A stretch of 64,000 nt of DNA from Bog-473 sp963821755 (GTDB lineage: Bacteria; Actinomycetota; Acidimicrobiia; Acidimicrobiales; RAAP-2). Location: positions 1,455,414-1,519,413 of the forward strand of contig CAWGEX010000003.1 in the NCBI GenBank assembly GCA_963821755.1, read 5' to 3'. Numbering within the stretch: position 1 is the stretch's first letter; every line of letters starts with the position of its first letter. Of the stretch, positions 63,590-64,000 are shown piece after piece. A program made the position numbers and the translations under genes. The notes below the pieces were generated by a model, which saw only the letters and a program-made list of their open reading frames with translations, made no database searches and was not told the DNA's origin.

Positions 63590-64000
63590 TTAGAGCTCGG
63601 CGGACCAGTCGCGACCGGCCAGGAGCTCTGCCATCCGGGCCAGGAAAGACGAGACGTAGGCCCCGTCAACCGCCCGATGGTCCCAACTGATCCCGAGGAT
63701 TCCCGTGGAATGAATGGCGATCGACTCGGATCCGTCCTCGTGGGTGACGACGACCGGACGTCGGGCGATGCCGTCGGTGGCCAAAATGGCCACCTGGGGC
63801 TGGTTGATGATGGGCACGGTGAAGTAGGTGCCGAATGGACCGTCGTTGGTGATCGAGAACGTGCCACCGGCGATGTCGTCGGCATTGAGCTGGCGGTGGC
63901 GCGCCCGGCTTGCCAGATCTCGAATTCTTCGGGCTGATGCCACGCAAGGTCACTTCCTCGGCCCGGTGGATGACCGGCACGATCAATCCCTCGTGGGACA
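63590..64000 (-). CDS. 2-oxoacid dehydrogenase E2 acyltransferase, C-terminal part, one frameshift
   Basis: The fragment enters from the right edge reading SHEGLIVPVIHRAEEVTLRGISPK. It shifts frame at an AAGAATT near 63931, and continues with IRDLASRARHRQLNADDIAGGTFSITNDGPFGTYF, then PIINQPQVAILATDGI and the active-site His in SWDHRAVDGAYV, ending near DWSAEL. This is the catalytic domain of dihydrolipoamide succinyl- or acetyltransferase. One extra A explains the shift. The lipoyl and E3-binding domains lie outside the window. It is nine bases upstream of the LipBA gene on the same strand, a sensible pairing. Confidence 0.85.

Overview
The window is GC-rich DNA, gene-dense and organised in short operons, with many GTG starts and frequent 4-base ATGA/GTGA gene overlaps. 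Gene content points to a free-living aerobic actinobacterium. The evidence is a fused PafB-PafC regulator, FtsE/FtsX next to RF2 and SecA, FadD3/IpdF/FadE30-type steroid genes, SigF-like promoters, a PduO-type cobalamin adenosyltransferase with MetH and an acyl-CoA mutase, and caa3-type CtaG proteins. The class Acidimicrobiia is my best guess, but this is inference from gene types and not from a marker gene. I see no rRNA, tRNA, CRISPR array, insertion sequence or phage gene.

Layout. 1-9.0 kb: an edge-cut dehydrogenase, PafBC, CtaG, a carboxyltransferase, MoaC, an FmdB-type zinc ribbon protein and the TldD/PmbA pair. 9.0-13.5 kb: thioesterase, MFS transporter, Dxs and a nucleotidyltransferase (RmlA-like). 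13.5-18.3 kb: a tightly coupled operon resembling the mycobacterial genes for the last steroid rings (acyl-CoA dehydrogenase, SDR, CoA ligase, alcohol dehydrogenase). 18.4-23.4 kb: secreted and cytoplasmic hydrolases and MsrB. 23.4-30.2 kb: the core block secA-prfB-ftsE-ftsX-lipoprotein-ssb, all on the minus strand. 30.6-38.0 kb: carbonic anhydrase, then a cell-surface polysaccharide cluster (aspartyl-protease lipoprotein, two glycosyltransferases, UDP-xylose synthase, UDP-glucose dehydrogenase, RmlD, RmlB). 38.0-42.1 kb: BirA divergent from a biotin carboxylase/BCCP, an M20 amidohydrolase and a small monooxygenase-like protein.

42.1-43.3 kb: a compact general-stress island in which three small genes (hydrophobic peptide, CsbD, STAS antagonist) are each preceded by a SigF/SigB-type promoter; this is the most distinctive regulatory signal in the window. 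43.3-46.1 kb: acyl-CoA mutase, GNAT acetyltransferase and a VOC protein. 46.1-49.1 kb: a membrane thiol-redox pair (DUF929-like CxxC protein plus VKOR) next to a second CtaG. 49.1-57.8 kb: aldo/keto reductase, alpha/beta hydrolase, rhodanese-MoeB, nitroreductase, a conserved hypothetical gene, cobalamin adenosyltransferase and MetH. 57.9-61.6 kb: an ABC transporter with a two-component system, full of single-base frame breaks. 62.0-64.0 kb: a LipB-LipA fusion followed by a 2-oxoacid dehydrogenase E2, which runs off the window.

Several genes (rmlB, an alpha/beta hydrolase, the rhodanese-MoeB gene, a nitroreductase, the ABC/two-component operon, E2) read cleanly only if single bases are added or removed. 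The protein sequence on both sides of each break is well conserved, so sequence error is at least as likely as real gene decay. These genes should be read as probably intact in the organism until resequenced.
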